From contig NZ_NJGG01000001.1 in assembly GCF_002224225.1 (NCBI RefSeq), positions 587,374-651,373 of the forward strand: DNA of 64,000 nucleotides, given 5' to 3'. This DNA comes from Polynucleobacter cosmopolitanus. GTDB taxonomy: Bacteria; Pseudomonadota; Gammaproteobacteria; Burkholderiales; Burkholderiaceae. Shown piece after piece: positions 44,995 to 55,269 of the stretch (the stretch's first letter is position 1; each line of letters starts with the position of its first letter). Both the position numbers and the translations under genes were made by a program. The notes under the pieces are model-generated. The model searched no databases. It had not been told where the DNA came from and was given only the letters and a program-made list of their open reading frames with translations.

Positions 44995-45495
44995 ATGATT
45001 GCAGTAGGACAACAATTACCAAACGCCACAATTCATGAATTTTTAGAAGTTGCTACAGAGGGTTGCTCTGTAGGACCAAACGCTTTTGAAGTGAGCAAAT
45101 TAACAGCAGGTAAAAAGATTGTTATTTTTGGCTTGCCAGGTGCATTCACACCAACATGTTCAGCACAGCACGTTCCAGGTTATGTTGCTCAGTGCGATGC
45201 GATCAAAGCCAAGGGTGTTGATGAGATTTGGTGCTTATCAGTGAATGATGCATTTGTGATGGGTGCCTGGGGTAAAGACCAAAAAGTGAACGGCAAAGTT
45301 CGCATGATGGCTGATGGTGCTGCAGAGTTGACCAAAAAACTTGGTTTGGAATTTGACTTAACAGCTCGCGGCATGGGTGTTCGCTCACAACGTTATTTGA
45401 TGATTGTTGATAATGGTGTGGTCAAGCATTTGGCTGTTGAAGCAGCTGGTAAGTTTGAAGTGAGTGATGCAGCTTCTGCACTAAAAGCACTTTGA
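44995..45495 (+). CDS. Peroxiredoxin (Prx5 subfamily)
   Basis: A 166-residue thiol peroxidase. The peroxidatic cysteine is in PGAFTPTCSAQHVPGY (typical Prx5/PMP20 motif); FDLTARGMGVRSQRY includes the active-site arginine; a WCLSVNDAFVMGAWGKD segment also fits the subfamily. No glutaredoxin domain is fused, although some homologues have one. It would reduce hydrogen peroxide and organic peroxides with a thiol donor in the cytoplasm. Its place between ftsZ and lpxC is conserved in related beta-proteobacteria as far as I recall. The gap before it holds a possible structured RNA. Confidence 0.94.
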   Translation: MIAVGQQLPNATIHEFLEVATEGCSVGPNAFEVSKLTAGKKIVIFGLPGAFTPTCSAQHVPGYVAQCDAIKAKGVDEIWCLSVNDAFVMGAWGKDQKVNGKVRMMADGAAELTKKLGLEFDLTARGMGVRSQRYLMIVDNGVVKHLAVEAAGKFEVSDAASALKAL

Positions 45496-45512
45496 TTGAC
45501 TCTTAAGAAGTT

Positions 45513-46427
45513 ATGTTGAAACAGCGCACCATTGCAGCCCCTGTAAAAACCGTTGGTATTGGGTTACACACGGGCCGCAAGGTGACGCTTAAATTAATAC
45601 CTGCACCAATCAATACAGGCATTATTTTTCATCGTGTAGATTTGCCCAATGCGCCTGGCATCAAGGCTGACGCTCACTTGGTGACTGATACACGTTTGGC
45701 CACGGTGCTACAAAACGGTGACACCCGAGTTTCCACTGTAGAACATTTGTTATCTGGATGCGCAGGTCTTGGCATCGATAACTTGATCATTGAATTAGAT
45801 TGTGAAGAAGTGCCCATCATGGATGGTAGCGCAGCTTCATTTTTATTTTTAATTGAATCGGCGGGTCTTCAAGAACAAGATGCTCCACGTCAGTTCATTG
45901 TGATTAAAAAGCCTGTTGAAATTAAAGAGGTGGGTAAATTAGCCCGCTTAGAACCGTTTGACGGATTCAAGTTAGATTTCACGATTGATTTCAAACACCC
46001 TGCGGTCGACAAAACTGGCCAAAGACATGTGATTGATTTTGCAGACAGCACTTATGCCAGAGAAATTGGAAGAGCCAGAACGTTTGGTTTTGCTCACGAA
46101 GTAGAAGCCTTACGAGAAATGGGTTTGGCGCGCGGCGGAAGTTTAGATAACGCAATTGTGTTGGATGAGCACCGCATTTTAAATAATGAAGAATTGCGTT
46201 ATGACGATGAATTTGTCCGTCATAAGATTCTGGATGCTATTGGTGATTTGTATTTAGCAGGCCACCCAATCGTGGGTGCTTATGTTGCTGAGAAATCAGG
46301 TCATGCCTTGAACAATGCATTGCTCAGAGCTTTATTTGCAGACCCAACAAGTTATGAAATAAAGAGTTTTGATGAGTCTGATGCTCCCAAAGCTTATCAA
46401 TTAAAAAATAAGCCCTTATTTGCCTAA
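45513..46427 (+). CDS. lpxC: UDP-3-O-acyl-N-acetylglucosamine deacetylase
   Basis: A 304-residue zinc enzyme for the committed step of lipid A synthesis. It starts [21 protein letters not shown]; zinc ligands are the His in STVEHLLSG and the [14 protein letters not shown] pair (His and Asp); [12 protein letters not shown] and [11 protein letters not shown] (catalytic loop) are conserved. It begins 17 bases after the peroxiredoxin gene and is closed by a hairpin that includes its stop codon. Confidence 0.97.
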   Translation: MLKQRTIAAPVKTVGIGLHTGRKVTLKLIPAPINTGIIFHRVDLPNAPGIKADAHLVTDTRLATVLQNGDTRVSTVEHLLSGCAGLGIDNLIIELDCEEVPIMDGSAASFLFLIESAGLQEQDAPRQFIVIKKPVEIKEVGKLARLEPFDGFKLDFTIDFKHPAVDKTGQRHVIDFADSTYAREIGRARTFGFAHEVEALREMGLARGGSLDNAIVLDEHRILNNEELRYDDEFVRHKILDAIGDLYLAGHPIVGAYVAEKSGHALNNALLRALFADPTSYEIKSFDESDAPKAYQLKNKPLFA

Positions 46428-46450
46428 AAAATAGGCAAATCAGCCTTTTT
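46418..46450. terminator. Hairpin between convergent lpxC and DUF721 genes
   Basis: ATTTGCCTA (46418-46426) pairs with TAGGCAAAT (46432-46440) around five A. A T run lies a few bases beyond on the plus strand. The stop codons of both genes lie in or next to the stem. Confidence 0.6.
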
Positions 46451-46964
46451 TCCGATTTTTCAAGAGTTTTTCAACCGCGCCCCTCAGCGGAGAACTTTCA
46501 TCGAGCTGATTCATCAATTGAGACCAGGATTTTTCTGCGCTTGAGGGAAAAACGGGTGGTTTTTCAGTGCTTTTAACCTTGTTTGGAGCTGGTATTCCTA
46601 AGCCCCCGGGAGCCTGTTTAATCGCTAAAGATCTCGCTGAATAACCTTGTTCCTGAAGTTTTAAGAGGATTGAGGGTAATTTTTGGCTGATGCGAGTTGC
46701 AATCGCCGCATTTGATACCAACAGGGTCAATTGCCCAGTTTCTTCTGAAAAGCCACCTGATTTGACCAATCCAACCGCCTTCTGAAGCCCATTTTGATTG
46801 AGGCTCAGGTCAATCGCTTGCTGAATTAAAAGATTGTTTTCTGCCCTTTGTAGCAGGTCTCCCAGAGGGGTATTTTTTTCAATGCAAGCTAATGCATCAC
46901 GGGCATTCGCAGATGTCCGTCTGGGTGCTAAACTTTGAGGCTTAAATTTCCTCGCAAAAGTCAT
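46440..46964 (-). CDS. DUF721 (DciA-like) protein
   Basis: A 174-residue protein with a DUF721-type N-terminal domain ([24 protein letters not shown], described here in two parts, to [22 protein letters not shown]) followed by a Pro/Ser/Lys-rich tail that is probably flexible. Proteins of this group include DciA, which helps load the replicative helicase in bacteria lacking DnaC; that role is plausible but not proven here. Starting at ATG 46964, its start codon shares two bases with the divergent secA ATG. A longer reading frame upstream exists only inside secA and is not favoured. Confidence 0.8.
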   Translation of the reverse strand: MTFARKFKPQSLAPRRTSANARDALACIEKNTPLGDLLQRAENNLLIQQAIDLSLNQNGLQKAVGLVKSGGFSEETGQLTLLVSNAAIATRISQKLPSILLKLQEQGYSARSLAIKQAPGGLGIPAPNKVKSTEKPPVFPSSAEKSWSQLMNQLDESSPLRGAVEKLLKNRKKG

Positions 46965-49713
46965 GGTTACTGGTCTTCTTAAGAAAATATTTGGCAGTCG
47001 AAATGATCGACTCTTAAAACAATATAAGCGCATTGTCGCTCAGATTAATAGTCTGGAGCAGGGCATTGCCTCGCTTGATGATGCTGCATTGCAAGCAAAG
47101 ACGGCTGAATTCAAGTCAAAACTGGCCGCAGGCCAAACAATCGATGAAATCTTGCCTGAGGCCTTTGCGGTTGTTCGTGAGGCCAGCAAGCGTGTCATGA
47201 ACATGCGCCATTTTGATGTTCAGATGATTGGTGGCTTGGCTCTTCATCAAGGAAAAATCTCTGAAATGAGAACTGGTGAAGGTAAAACCTTGACCGCTAC
47301 GCTACCGGTATATCTGAATGCCTTAACAGGAAATGGCGTTCACGTTGTCACTGTCAACGATTACTTGGCAGAGCGTGATGCTGAATGGATGGCAAAGCTT
47401 TATAACTTCTTGGGTCTGAGTGTGGGCATTAATTTGTCACAAATGGATCATGAAGCCAAGAAAAAGGCTTACGGCTCAGACATCACTTACGGAACAAATA
47501 ACGAATTTGGTTTTGACTATTTGCGCGACAACATGATTCAAGAATTGGATCAGCGTGTGCAGCGTGGTTTGGCATACGCCATCGTTGACGAAGTTGACTC
47601 AATTTTGATCGACGAGGCACGCACGCCTTTGATCATCTCTGGTCAAGCTGAAGACCACACAGAAATTTATGTGGCGATGAATGCCTTGCCACAATATTTA
47701 ACTCGTCAGTACGGCGAAGAAAAAGCAGACGGTTCAGGTGTTATTACTCCGGGTGATTACATCGTTGATGAAAAATCACACCAAGTATTTTTGACTGAAG
47801 TGGGTCACGAAAAAGCTGAAATTGCTTTGGCTCAAATTGGTTTGATCAAAGAAGGGGAGTCTTTGTATGCTCCTCAAAATATCACATTGATGCACCATGT
47901 GTATGCTGCTTTGAGAGCGCATACTCTGTTCAACAAAGATCAGCATTATGTTGTGCAAAACGGTGAAGTTGTGATTGTTGATGAATTCACCGGTCGACTC
48001 ATGCAAGGACGTCGCTGGTCAGATGGTTTGCATCAAGCGGTTGAGGCAAAAGAGGGCGTGGCGATTCAGCACGAAAATCGTACATTGGCGACAATCACCT
48101 TCCAAAATTATTTCCGTATGTACAGCAAGCTTGCCGGCATGACGGGTACAGCTGATACCGAAGCCTATGAGTTCCAAGAGATCTACGGCTTAGAGACAGT
48201 GATTGTTCCGCCTAATCGCATCAATGCCAGAATTGATAGGCAAGATCAAATCTATCGCTCATCGATGGAGCGTTACAACGCTGTTATCAAAGATATCCAA
48301 GATTGTTACGAGCGCGGTCAACCAGTTTTGGTTGGTACCACATCGATTGAAAACTCCGAATTGATTTCATCATTATTGGATAAGGCAAAGTTGCCTCATC
48401 AAGTATTGAACGCAAAACAACACGCCAAAGAAGCTGAAATCATTGCGCAAGCGGGTCGTCCAAAAATGATCACCATTGCAACAAACATGGCAGGTCGAGG
48501 CACAGACATTGTTTTGGGTGGTAATGTTGAAAAGCAAGCTGGCTTGATTGAGCAAGATGCTGCGGTTTCTGCACAAGATAAAGCTGCGCGCATCAAACAG
48601 TTGCACGATGAATGGCAAGGTTTGCATGATCATGTAGTAAGTGCGGGTGGTTTGCACATCATTGGTACCGAGCGTCATGAAAGCCGCCGTGTTGATAACC
48701 AATTAAGAGGTCGTGCTGCGCGTCAGGGTGACCCAGGTTCATCAAGATTCTATTTGTCTTTGGACGATGCTTTGTTGCGCATCTTTGCAGGTGAGCGCTT
48801 AAAGTCAATCATGGACCGATTGCGCATGCCTGAGGGTGAGCCAATTGAAGCTAGTATGGTGACTCGCTCGATTGAGTCTGCACAGCGCAAAGTAGAAGCT
48901 AGAAACTTTGATATCCGTAAGCAATTATTGCAATACGACGATGTGGCCAACGACCAGCGCAAAGAAGTTTATCGCTTGCGTAATGAAGTTCTTGAGTCAA
49001 AAGATGTTGGCGATTTAGTTGCCAACTTGCGTGAGGCATATTTCACAGACTTGTTCCATGACCATATTCCTGCTGAATCAGTGATTGAGCAGTGGGATGT
49101 TGTTGGATTACAGCAAGTGTTATCCAACGACTGGGGTTTATCAGTTGATTTGCAAGCCATCATCGATGCGACCGATACGATCGAACCAGAAGATCTTCTT
49201 GTTAAAGTTTTAGAAGCTGCGAAGAGTTTGTACGATGCAAAAGTTGAATTAGTTGGCAGAGAATCTTTTGCTAAATTTGAATGTTCAGTGATTTTGTATG
49301 CTCTGGATACTTCATGGAGAGAGCATTTAGCAGCTTTGGATCATTTGCGTCAGGGTATTCATTTGCGTGGCTATGCTCAAAAAGATCCTAAGCAAGAATA
49401 TCGTCGTGAAGCATTTGAATTATTTGCTCGTTTGCTAGACACAGTGAAGTTAGAAGTGACTCGCACGATCATGGTGGTCAGAATTGAAACTGCTGAAGAG
49501 TTAGAGCGTGCTTCAGAGTCTATTCAAGAAGATTTGGCGGATGTGAAGGGTGTCCAGTATCAACATGCCAGCGCTGATCAATCAGATGATGAGCCTTCTC
49601 CACGTGCCGCTGCCTCTCAACCAGTTCAGGCTGGTCCTAAGGTAGGTCGTAACGATCCTTGTCCTTGTGGTAATGGTAAAAAATACAAGCACTGCCATGG
49701 GCAGCTCGGTTAA
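46963..49713 (+). CDS. secA: Preprotein translocase ATPase SecA
   Basis: A 916-residue motor of the Sec pathway driving preproteins through SecYEG. The N-terminus [12 protein letters not shown] is typical. Walker A is [14 protein letters not shown], the DEAD-like segment [16 protein letters not shown], and the helicase part has [15 protein letters not shown]; the C-terminal zinc motif [14 protein letters not shown] binds SecB and phospholipid. ATG 46963 overlaps the divergent DUF721 start, so its promoter and Shine-Dalgarno must lie in that gene. A terminator-like hairpin follows. Confidence 0.97.
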   Translation: MVTGLLKKIFGSRNDRLLKQYKRIVAQINSLEQGIASLDDAALQAKTAEFKSKLAAGQTIDEILPEAFAVVREASKRVMNMRHFDVQMIGGLALHQGKISEMRTGEGKTLTATLPVYLNALTGNGVHVVTVNDYLAERDAEWMAKLYNFLGLSVGINLSQMDHEAKKKAYGSDITYGTNNEFGFDYLRDNMIQELDQRVQRGLAYAIVDEVDSILIDEARTPLIISGQAEDHTEIYVAMNALPQYLTRQYGEEKADGSGVITPGDYIVDEKSHQVFLTEVGHEKAEIALAQIGLIKEGESLYAPQNITLMHHVYAALRAHTLFNKDQHYVVQNGEVVIVDEFTGRLMQGRRWSDGLHQAVEAKEGVAIQHENRTLATITFQNYFRMYSKLAGMTGTADTEAYEFQEIYGLETVIVPPNRINARIDRQDQIYRSSMERYNAVIKDIQDCYERGQPVLVGTTSIENSELISSLLDKAKLPHQVLNAKQHAKEAEIIAQAGRPKMITIATNMAGRGTDIVLGGNVEKQAGLIEQDAAVSAQDKAARIKQLHDEWQGLHDHVVSAGGLHIIGTERHESRRVDNQLRGRAARQGDPGSSRFYLSLDDALLRIFAGERLKSIMDRLRMPEGEPIEASMVTRSIESAQRKVEARNFDIRKQLLQYDDVANDQRKEVYRLRNEVLESKDVGDLVANLREAYFTDLFHDHIPAESVIEQWDVVGLQQVLSNDWGLSVDLQAIIDATDTIEPEDLLVKVLEAAKSLYDAKVELVGRESFAKFECSVILYALDTSWREHLAALDHLRQGIHLRGYAQKDPKQEYRREAFELFARLLDTVKLEVTRTIMVVRIETAEELERASESIQEDLADVKGVQYQHASADQSDDEPSPRAAASQPVQAGPKVGRNDPCPCGNGKKYKHCHGQLG

Positions 49714-49726
49714 TCAAATGTTTATT

Positions 49727-49747
49727 TGAATCATTGATTCATTTTTT
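49727..49747 (+). terminator. Likely terminator after secA
   Basis: TGAATC (49727-49732), ATT, GATTCA (49736-49741), followed by six T. The stem is short and A/T rich, so efficiency is uncertain; argJ starts 14 bases later. Confidence 0.5.
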
Positions 49748-49761
49748 AGAGATAAAACACC

Positions 49762-50997
49762 ATGCCAGTGAATTCCCCATTACCGATTGCCAGTGAATTA
49801 AGTCCTGTGAATGGTGTCCGTTTGGGGCATGCAGAAGCTGGCATTAAAAGACCTGGTCGCAAAGATGTTTTGATCATTGAACTCAATGAAGCTTCAAGTG
49901 TTGCTGGTGTTTTTACAAAAAATCGCTTTTGTGCGGCACCAGTACAAATTTGTAGAGAGCATTTGCAGGCATCGGCAAACAGTGGTGCGAATATTCGGGC
50001 CTTGATCATCAACACAGGTAACGCCAATGCAGGTACAGGTGAGCCTGGTTATAAAAATGCGATGCGCACGTGTGAAGAGTTGGCAAAGTTGATGGGTTTG
50101 AAAAAAGAGCAAATCTTGCCTTTTTCAACCGGAGTGATTCTTGAGCCTTTACCAGTTGAAAAAGTCATCGCTGGCATGCCTCAGGCGATTGGTAATTTAA
50201 ATACTGATAACTGGTTCAATGCCGCTCATGCGATCATGACCACTGATACTCAGGCAAAAGCTTATTCAAAGCAGGTTGAAATCAATGGTCAAACCATCAC
50301 CTTGACGGGTATCAGTAAGGGTGCTGGCATGATTCATCCGAACATGGCCACCATGTTGGGTTATGTGGCAACCGATGCAAAAGTATCACCGGCTTTGTTG
50401 CAGCAATTGACCGCAGCGGCGGCCGATTTGTCTTTCAATGCCATCACGATTGATGGTGATACATCCACCAATGATTCATTCATTGTCATGGCCAGTGGCG
50501 CAAGCCAAGTTGAGATTCCAGCGTCAGGTCAAGCACATGACATCTTCCGCCAAGCATTGATTGAAGTCTGTCAAAAATTAGCTCAAATGATTGTGCGAGA
50601 TGGCGAGGGTGCCACCAAGTTCATCACGATTCAGATTGAAGGCGGTAAGACCGATGCTGAATGTAAATTGGTGGCTGAAGCCATTGCTCATTCACCCTTG
50701 GTGAAAACTGCTTTTTTTGCCAGTGATCCTAATTTAGGTCGTATCTTGGCAGCCATTGGTTATGCGGGCATCACAGATCTTGATGTTGGTCGCGTGCAGT
50801 TATGGTTAGATGATGTTTGGGTTGCCAAAGATGGTGGCCGTCATCCTGATTATCAAGAAGCAGATGGACAGCGCGTGATGAAACAAGCAGAAATCATGGT
50901 TCGCGCTAATTTAGGTCGAGGTCAAGCTACTCAGACTGTCTGGACCTGCGATCTATCTCATGAATATGTTTCTATCAATGCGGACTATCGTTCTTAA
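49762..50997 (+). CDS. argJ: Bifunctional glutamate N-acetyltransferase / amino-acid acetyltransferase
   Basis: A 411-residue ArgJ, which recycles the acetyl group from N-acetylornithine to glutamate in the arginine pathway. It is self-cleaving: the conserved [15 protein letters not shown] contains the nucleophilic Thr that becomes the N-terminus of the beta chain (about residue 200). [31 protein letters not shown] and the C-terminal [10 protein letters not shown] are also conserved. Whether it also uses acetyl-CoA cannot be told from sequence alone. Confidence 0.96.
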   Translation: MPVNSPLPIASELSPVNGVRLGHAEAGIKRPGRKDVLIIELNEASSVAGVFTKNRFCAAPVQICREHLQASANSGANIRALIINTGNANAGTGEPGYKNAMRTCEELAKLMGLKKEQILPFSTGVILEPLPVEKVIAGMPQAIGNLNTDNWFNAAHAIMTTDTQAKAYSKQVEINGQTITLTGISKGAGMIHPNMATMLGYVATDAKVSPALLQQLTAAAADLSFNAITIDGDTSTNDSFIVMASGASQVEIPASGQAHDIFRQALIEVCQKLAQMIVRDGEGATKFITIQIEGGKTDAECKLVAEAIAHSPLVKTAFFASDPNLGRILAAIGYAGITDLDVGRVQLWLDDVWVAKDGGRHPDYQEADGQRVMKQAEIMVRANLGRGQATQTVWTCDLSHEYVSINADYRS

Positions 50998-51035
50998 AGC
51001 GATCCCGCTGAATTCACAAAGATCATAGGAAAGTC

Positions 51036-51902
51036 ATGTCTGATAAGTTTGACCGTTTAGATAATCTATTGCAAAGACTCGATGAGTGGATGCCAAAATC
51101 TTTGACAGAAAAAGATTGGACGTCTGCGGTTGCTTTTAGGTGGCGCCGTAAAGATACGCTCTTGGGTAAGTTAGGATATCTTCAGCCAGTCCATCATATC
51201 TCTGGAATCACATTCAAGGACCTGCAGCACATTGAGCGTCAAACGGATCTTATTTTTAAGAACACCAAGCACTTTGTAGAAGGTAAGCCTGCTAATAATG
51301 TGTTGTTAACGGGCGCTAGAGGAACTGGTAAGTCATCTTTGATCAAAGCCTCTTTGAATGAATTTGCTGCTCAAGGCTTGCGTTTGGTCGAGGTGGATAA
51401 AGAACATTTAACAGATCTTGGCGATATCACTGATTTATTGGCTGGACGACCTGAAAAATTCATCATCTTTTGTGATGACCTATCGTTTGAAGATGGAGAG
51501 TCAGGCTATAAATCTTTGAAGTCTGCCTTAGATGGTTCTATTTCTGCGCAGGTCGATAATATTTTGATTTACGCCACTTCTAATCGTCGTCATTTGTTGC
51601 CTGAGTACATGTCTGACAATGAGTCATACCGACATGATGCCGATGGAGAGTTGCATCCTGGTGAAGTGGTTGAAGAAAAAATCTCTTTATCTGAGAGATT
51701 TGGTTTGTGGATTTCTTTTTACCCTCCAAAACAAGATGAGTACCTTGATATTGTGGCGCACTGGCTCAAACATTTTGGCTTGAGCACAGAAAAAATTGCT
51801 GCAGCAAAACCAGAAGCTTTAATTTGGGCTTTAGAAAGAGGTTCAAGATCAGGACGGGTGGCTTGGCAGTTCGCACGCCATTGGGCTGGACAACAGGATT
51901 GA
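51036..51902 (+). CDS. DUF815 family AAA+ ATPase
   Basis: A 288-residue ATPase with Walker A TGARGTGKSSLIKA at about residue 90, a Walker B-like FIIFCDDLSFE and the sensor-type segment IYATSNRRHLLPEYM. The family is widespread in proteobacteria and its job is not established. It lies between argJ and a mutT-type gene and shares one base with the latter (TGATG), suggesting co-expression. No membrane segment or signal. Confidence 0.88.
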   Translation: MSDKFDRLDNLLQRLDEWMPKSLTEKDWTSAVAFRWRRKDTLLGKLGYLQPVHHISGITFKDLQHIERQTDLIFKNTKHFVEGKPANNVLLTGARGTGKSSLIKASLNEFAAQGLRLVEVDKEHLTDLGDITDLLAGRPEKFIIFCDDLSFEDGESGYKSLKSALDGSISAQVDNILIYATSNRRHLLPEYMSDNESYRHDADGELHPGEVVEEKISLSERFGLWISFYPPKQDEYLDIVAHWLKHFGLSTEKIAAAKPEALIWALERGSRSGRVAWQFARHWAGQQD

Positions 51903-52354
51903 TGGCATTGGCTGCTGATCAAGAGCCGACATCACCCAGGCCAGTTGTGGAGGTTGCCGTAGGCGTTTTAATCAATGGTGCTGGAGCAGTATTGCTTGGC
52001 CAACGCCCAGATGGCAAACCTTATGCTGGTTACTGGGAGTTTCCTGGTGGAAAAGTAGAGTTTGGTGAAACTCTCTTCGCAGCGCTTTCTCGAGAGCTTC
52101 AAGAAGAAATTGATGTGTGTATTGATCAAGCAGAGGAGTTCATGGTTTTAGAACATGACTACCCTCATGCATATGTGCGCTTGCATATTTGTTTGGTGAA
52201 GTCTTGGCAGGGTCAGCCCCGTGGATTGGAAAATCAAGCGCTGGGGTGGTTGAACATCAAAGATATTGATCGACTTAGCATCGCAGGATTTGATCCTGTC
52301 TTACCAGCCACACTACCTATTTTAGAAAAGCTAAAGAATTTAGAAGTTTTTTAG
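51902..52354 (+). CDS. NUDIX hydrolase, MutT-like (8-oxo-dGTP diphosphatase type)
   Basis: A 150-residue NUDIX protein with the box GGKVEFGETLFAALSRELQEEIDV in its expected form (Gly, then Glu, Arg-Glu-x-x-Glu-Glu; the stretch is split here as GGKVEFGETLF and AALSRELQEEIDV). The preceding VLLGQRPDGKPYAGYWEFPG and the later LENQALGWL match MutT, which removes oxidised guanine nucleotides. The start at ATG 51902 overlaps the previous stop; the frame extends upstream without a signal. Its last four bases overlap the end of zapD on the other strand. Confidence 0.88.
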   Translation: MALAADQEPTSPRPVVEVAVGVLINGAGAVLLGQRPDGKPYAGYWEFPGGKVEFGETLFAALSRELQEEIDVCIDQAEEFMVLEHDYPHAYVRLHICLVKSWQGQPRGLENQALGWLNIKDIDRLSIAGFDPVLPATLPILEKLKNLEVF

Positions 52355-53100
52355 AAGTTGCATAGAGATAGTTCGAAAGGAACATCTTCTGCAAAAGCAC
52401 GTGGCTTGGCTTCACCATCACAAGTCATGAAGCGAGTCCAAAGCATGTACTTGTTGGCGCTGATTTCAGGAATCAAATGAGGTTGATGAATGCCAACGCG
52501 CATCAGTTGGTAGGTTTTTCCAGAAAGCATTTGCTGAAATGAGCCTTTAGGTGCAAGCATCTCAGCTGATTTACCTGAGCCTCTTAGTAACTTTAAAAAC
52601 AATTGGCTGGCATATTTCCATGACATCAAAGGCTCAACGAATTTTTTTAAATTCGCACGACGAATATTTGCGTCAGTGAATTGCCATGCGTAATAGGCTG
52701 GTAGATCTACTGGGCTTGTTCCACCTGGGATGCTCAAACGTGAACGAATCAAATTCAACCATTCGTTTTCTAAGATTTGCACGTTGGTCTTACCTGTTTG
52801 GTTGATCTTGCTCCAAATGATGTTCATTTCTTCAAGCGTATTGAGTAAAGCATCTTGATCAATGTTGCTGGAGTTTTTTAGAGATAACAAACTATTTTTT
52901 TGACGATCAAGTTCTTTCATAAGACTTGATTTCAAATCTGCACGCGCGGTGATCTCACCTAAATCAAATAATATTGAGATGGCTTGGTGTTGATCTCTCG
53001 CATCATCTTTTTCTACGAAGTATTCAAAACGATCAAAGAGGTACTCCAGTCTTAAAAGACTGCGTACCAGTTCGTTGAAGGGGTATTCGTAAATAATCAC
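52351..53100 (-). CDS. zapD: Cell division protein ZapD
   Basis: A 249-residue ZapD, which bundles FtsZ filaments by binding the FtsZ C-terminal peptide. It shows the family start YEYPFNELVRSLLRLEYLF, a helical domain, then the beta-rich part (LMRVGIHQPHLIPEISANKY, WTRFM, DVPFELSLCNF). A GTG start at 53100 is used. It follows coaE by 53 bp in the pilBCD-coaE-zapD order. Confidence 0.94.
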   Translation of the reverse strand: MIIYEYPFNELVRSLLRLEYLFDRFEYFVEKDDARDQHQAISILFDLGEITARADLKSSLMKELDRQKNSLLSLKNSSNIDQDALLNTLEEMNIIWSKINQTGKTNVQILENEWLNLIRSRLSIPGGTSPVDLPAYYAWQFTDANIRRANLKKFVEPLMSWKYASQLFLKLLRGSGKSAEMLAPKGSFQQMLSGKTYQLMRVGIHQPHLIPEISANKYMLWTRFMTCDGEAKPRAFAEDVPFELSLCNF

Positions 53101-53153
53101 AGATACATATTCTAGACTGAAAATATGTGATTTTTGGCAAAAAAGAAGCCTTT

Positions 53154-53825
53154 TTAAGTACTTTTATGCCTCAAAAGTATCTGATGTAGTCGTTGAGCCT
53201 CAATTTTAAGATCCTCAATACCTTGATTATTTTCAATCACAAAATCAGCAATCACCAGTCTGTCATGACGGCTGGCCTGACTGGCAATGATCTTTTGAAT
53301 CATGCCCACTTCAAGACCATTTCTCTCTTGAACCCTAGCAATTTGTAGGTTTTCTGGGCAATCAACCACCACAATACAATCCAAGGCCTGGGGTGATTGG
53401 TTGATCCAAAAGCTGGATTCCGCCAACAAGGGCACCATATAAACAAGGTAAGCAGGGTTCTTGGCTTGGCTAAGTTTGCTTAAGCGTTGAGTCTCTTGAT
53501 AAATCAATGGGTGGGTGATTTTTTCAAGCTTTTCCTTGGCTTTGGGGTCAGCGAAAACAAGCTCTCTCATCTTTTGTCTGTTTAAAGAGCCATCTTCGAG
53601 TAAAAATTCAGGACCAAAAGCTTGCTCAATGGCGCTCATGGCCAAACCATTGGCTTTTGTGATGTCATGAGCAATGAGGTCGGTGTCGATGATGGCCGCA
53701 CCACATTTCTCTAGCTCTGTTGCAACGGCACTTTTTCCGCTGCCAATACCTCCGGTCAATCCAACCCTCAGAAGATGAGGTGGATGAGTGGGGTTATTCG
53801 AAGACTTCTTTTTTAAATCTGCCAT
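53154..53825 (-). CDS. coaE: Dephospho-CoA kinase
   Basis: A 223-residue P-loop kinase for the last step of coenzyme A synthesis. Walker A is GLTGGIGSGKSAVA; DTDLIAHDIT, HPLIYQE and VPLLAES are typical. Start ATG 53825 overlaps the end of pilD by 13 bases; the frame continues upstream inside pilD, but those residues do not resemble CoaE. Confidence 0.95.
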   Translation of the reverse strand: MADLKKKSSNNPTHPPHLLRVGLTGGIGSGKSAVATELEKCGAAIIDTDLIAHDITKANGLAMSAIEQAFGPEFLLEDGSLNRQKMRELVFADPKAKEKLEKITHPLIYQETQRLSKLSQAKNPAYLVYMVPLLAESSFWINQSPQALDCIVVVDCPENLQIARVQERNGLEVGMIQKIIASQASRHDRLVIADFVIENNQGIEDLKIEAQRLHQILLRHKST

Positions 53826-54268
53826 AACAAAACAATGATGCCACCAAATGCAATAAAAGGTCCAAAAGGAAATGCGTGGCTGTGATCTTGTTGATGAATT
53901 CTTAGCCAAACATAACCACCGATCAGGCCAGAAGCTGAGGCAATCAAAAGTATGTAAGGCAAGCTTTGAATGCCTAAGCAGGCGCCAAGGCCAGCCAGTA
54001 ACTTTGCATCACCCATACCAATGCCGTGATGTCCTCTGATTTTTAGATACATCTGGTTCAGTGCGTATAGGCTCACAAAGCCAAATAGAGCTCCCAGCAT
54101 GGATGATTCAGTGCTGGCCCAGTCAAGTCCCAAGAAAATATTTGCGATAAGCCCGTAAGCGATTAATCCATAGGTCAGGTAATCAGGCAAGATAAAAGTC
54201 TTGAAGTCTATCCAAGACAATATCAATAGAGCACCAATGACGATGATCGCGGAGAAAATTTCAATCAA
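53813..54268 (-). CDS. pilD: Prepilin peptidase, short A24 form lacking the methyltransferase domain
   Basis: A 151-residue A24 aspartic peptidase cleaving the leader of type IV pilins and pseudopilins in the inner membrane. Both catalytic aspartates are visible: SWIDFKTFILPD and GMGDAKLLAGLGA. About five membrane helices. Canonical PilD is near 270-290 residues with an N-terminal N-methyltransferase domain carrying CxxC pairs; that domain is absent. The start overlaps pilC by four bases, so an upstream extension is ruled out. It is nearer to TadV/CpaA in size, but sits in the PilBC context. Confidence 0.85.
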   Translation of the reverse strand: MIEIFSAIIVIGALLILSWIDFKTFILPDYLTYGLIAYGLIANIFLGLDWASTESSMLGALFGFVSLYALNQMYLKIRGHHGIGMGDAKLLAGLGACLGIQSLPYILLIASASGLIGGYVWLRIHQQDHSHAFPFGPFIAFGGIIVLLWQI

Positions 54269-55269
54269 AGAATCTGTCCCATTTCAAAAATTGGTAAATA
54301 CAAAGAAATGACCAAGCAAGCAATGAGAAGCCCCATGATAATCATCAGACATGGCTCAATACTTTGAGCCAATTGATCAATCATGTGGTCTAAGTGATCT
54401 TCTTCTTGATTGGCGATATTGGCAAGCATTTGAGGTAAATCCCCTGAAACTTCACCCACTTTGATCAATTGAAGTTGCTCTTTTTGAGTTAACAGAGATT
54501 TTCCGGATATTTGTTTGATAGATTCTGACAGTGACCAACCTTGTGCCAATGAAACATTGATCTGTGCGCAAAAATTAAAACTGATCCAGTCATTTGAATG
54601 AAGGGCTGTTTGTTTTAAGGCTTCCAGGATTGGCACCCCTTTAGCAGTTAATAATGAAATGTTACGACTCCACTGAATCAGTAAAGAGCTTCTTCGAATC
54701 GAGCCAACAATAGGAAGTCTTAGTAACAGGTGATCAACCACCTGTTGTGTTTGAGTGTGGCGTGTCCAAATGAAATGAAATAGCCCCATGAGACTAACGA
54801 GTCCAATGGCCACCATCAGGGAATAAGTTTGCACCCAGTGAGAGCTATGAATCAAAAATCTTGTTGGCCAAGGAAGCTCCGCCTGAAAGTTAGCAAACAT
54901 ACTTTCAAAGCTGGGTATCACCCATTGAAACATGGCCAGCAAAACAAAGCCTGAGACAAAGAGAACGATGCATGGGTAACTCAGTGCTTTTTTAATTTTC
55001 TGTTGTAGTTTGATTTGTTTTGCAAGATATGTGGATGCTTGCGACAAGCTATCTAAAAGATTGCCAGTGGTTTCTCCTGTTTGAATCAAGCTGACACAAA
55101 ATGAATGAAACCCCATTCTCGATAAAGAATAAGAAAGGCTGTTGCCATTGGCCAAAGATTTTTGGATATTGGTAAGCCCCATCATTTGAACGGTATCTAA
55201 CAAAGACAAGCCAGACTTTAAGAGCGAATGTAGTTGTCTGATTAAGTGAAGTTGAGCAGCTTCTTTCAT
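54265..55269 (-). CDS. pilC: Type IV pilus / type II secretion inner-membrane platform protein (PilC/GspF-like)
   Basis: A 334-residue T2SF protein with two GspF repeats: the first near residues 5-130 (LHSLLKSGLSLLDTVQMM, SLIQTGETTGNLLDSL) and the second from about 195 (SRNISLLTAKGVPILEALKQ, LIKVGEVSGDLPQML), with three membrane helices. It is about 70 residues shorter than normal PilC, missing the N-terminal cytoplasmic segment. ATGA overlaps with pilB and pilD imply one message. It would anchor the assembly ATPase PilB. Confidence 0.88.
   Translation of the reverse strand: MKEAAQLHLIRQLHSLLKSGLSLLDTVQMMGLTNIQKSLANGNSLSYSLSRMGFHSFCVSLIQTGETTGNLLDSLSQASTYLAKQIKLQQKIKKALSYPCIVLFVSGFVLLAMFQWVIPSFESMFANFQAELPWPTRFLIHSSHWVQTYSLMVAIGLVSLMGLFHFIWTRHTQTQQVVDHLLLRLPIVGSIRRSSLLIQWSRNISLLTAKGVPILEALKQTALHSNDWISFNFCAQINVSLAQGWSLSESIKQISGKSLLTQKEQLQLIKVGEVSGDLPQMLANIANQEEDHLDHMIDQLAQSIEPCLMIIMGLLIACLVISLYLPIFEMGQIL

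Noticed and set aside
46965-47033. N-terminal extension of the DUF721 protein into secA
   Set aside because: The extra residues are antisense to the conserved SecA N-terminus and look unlike the family.
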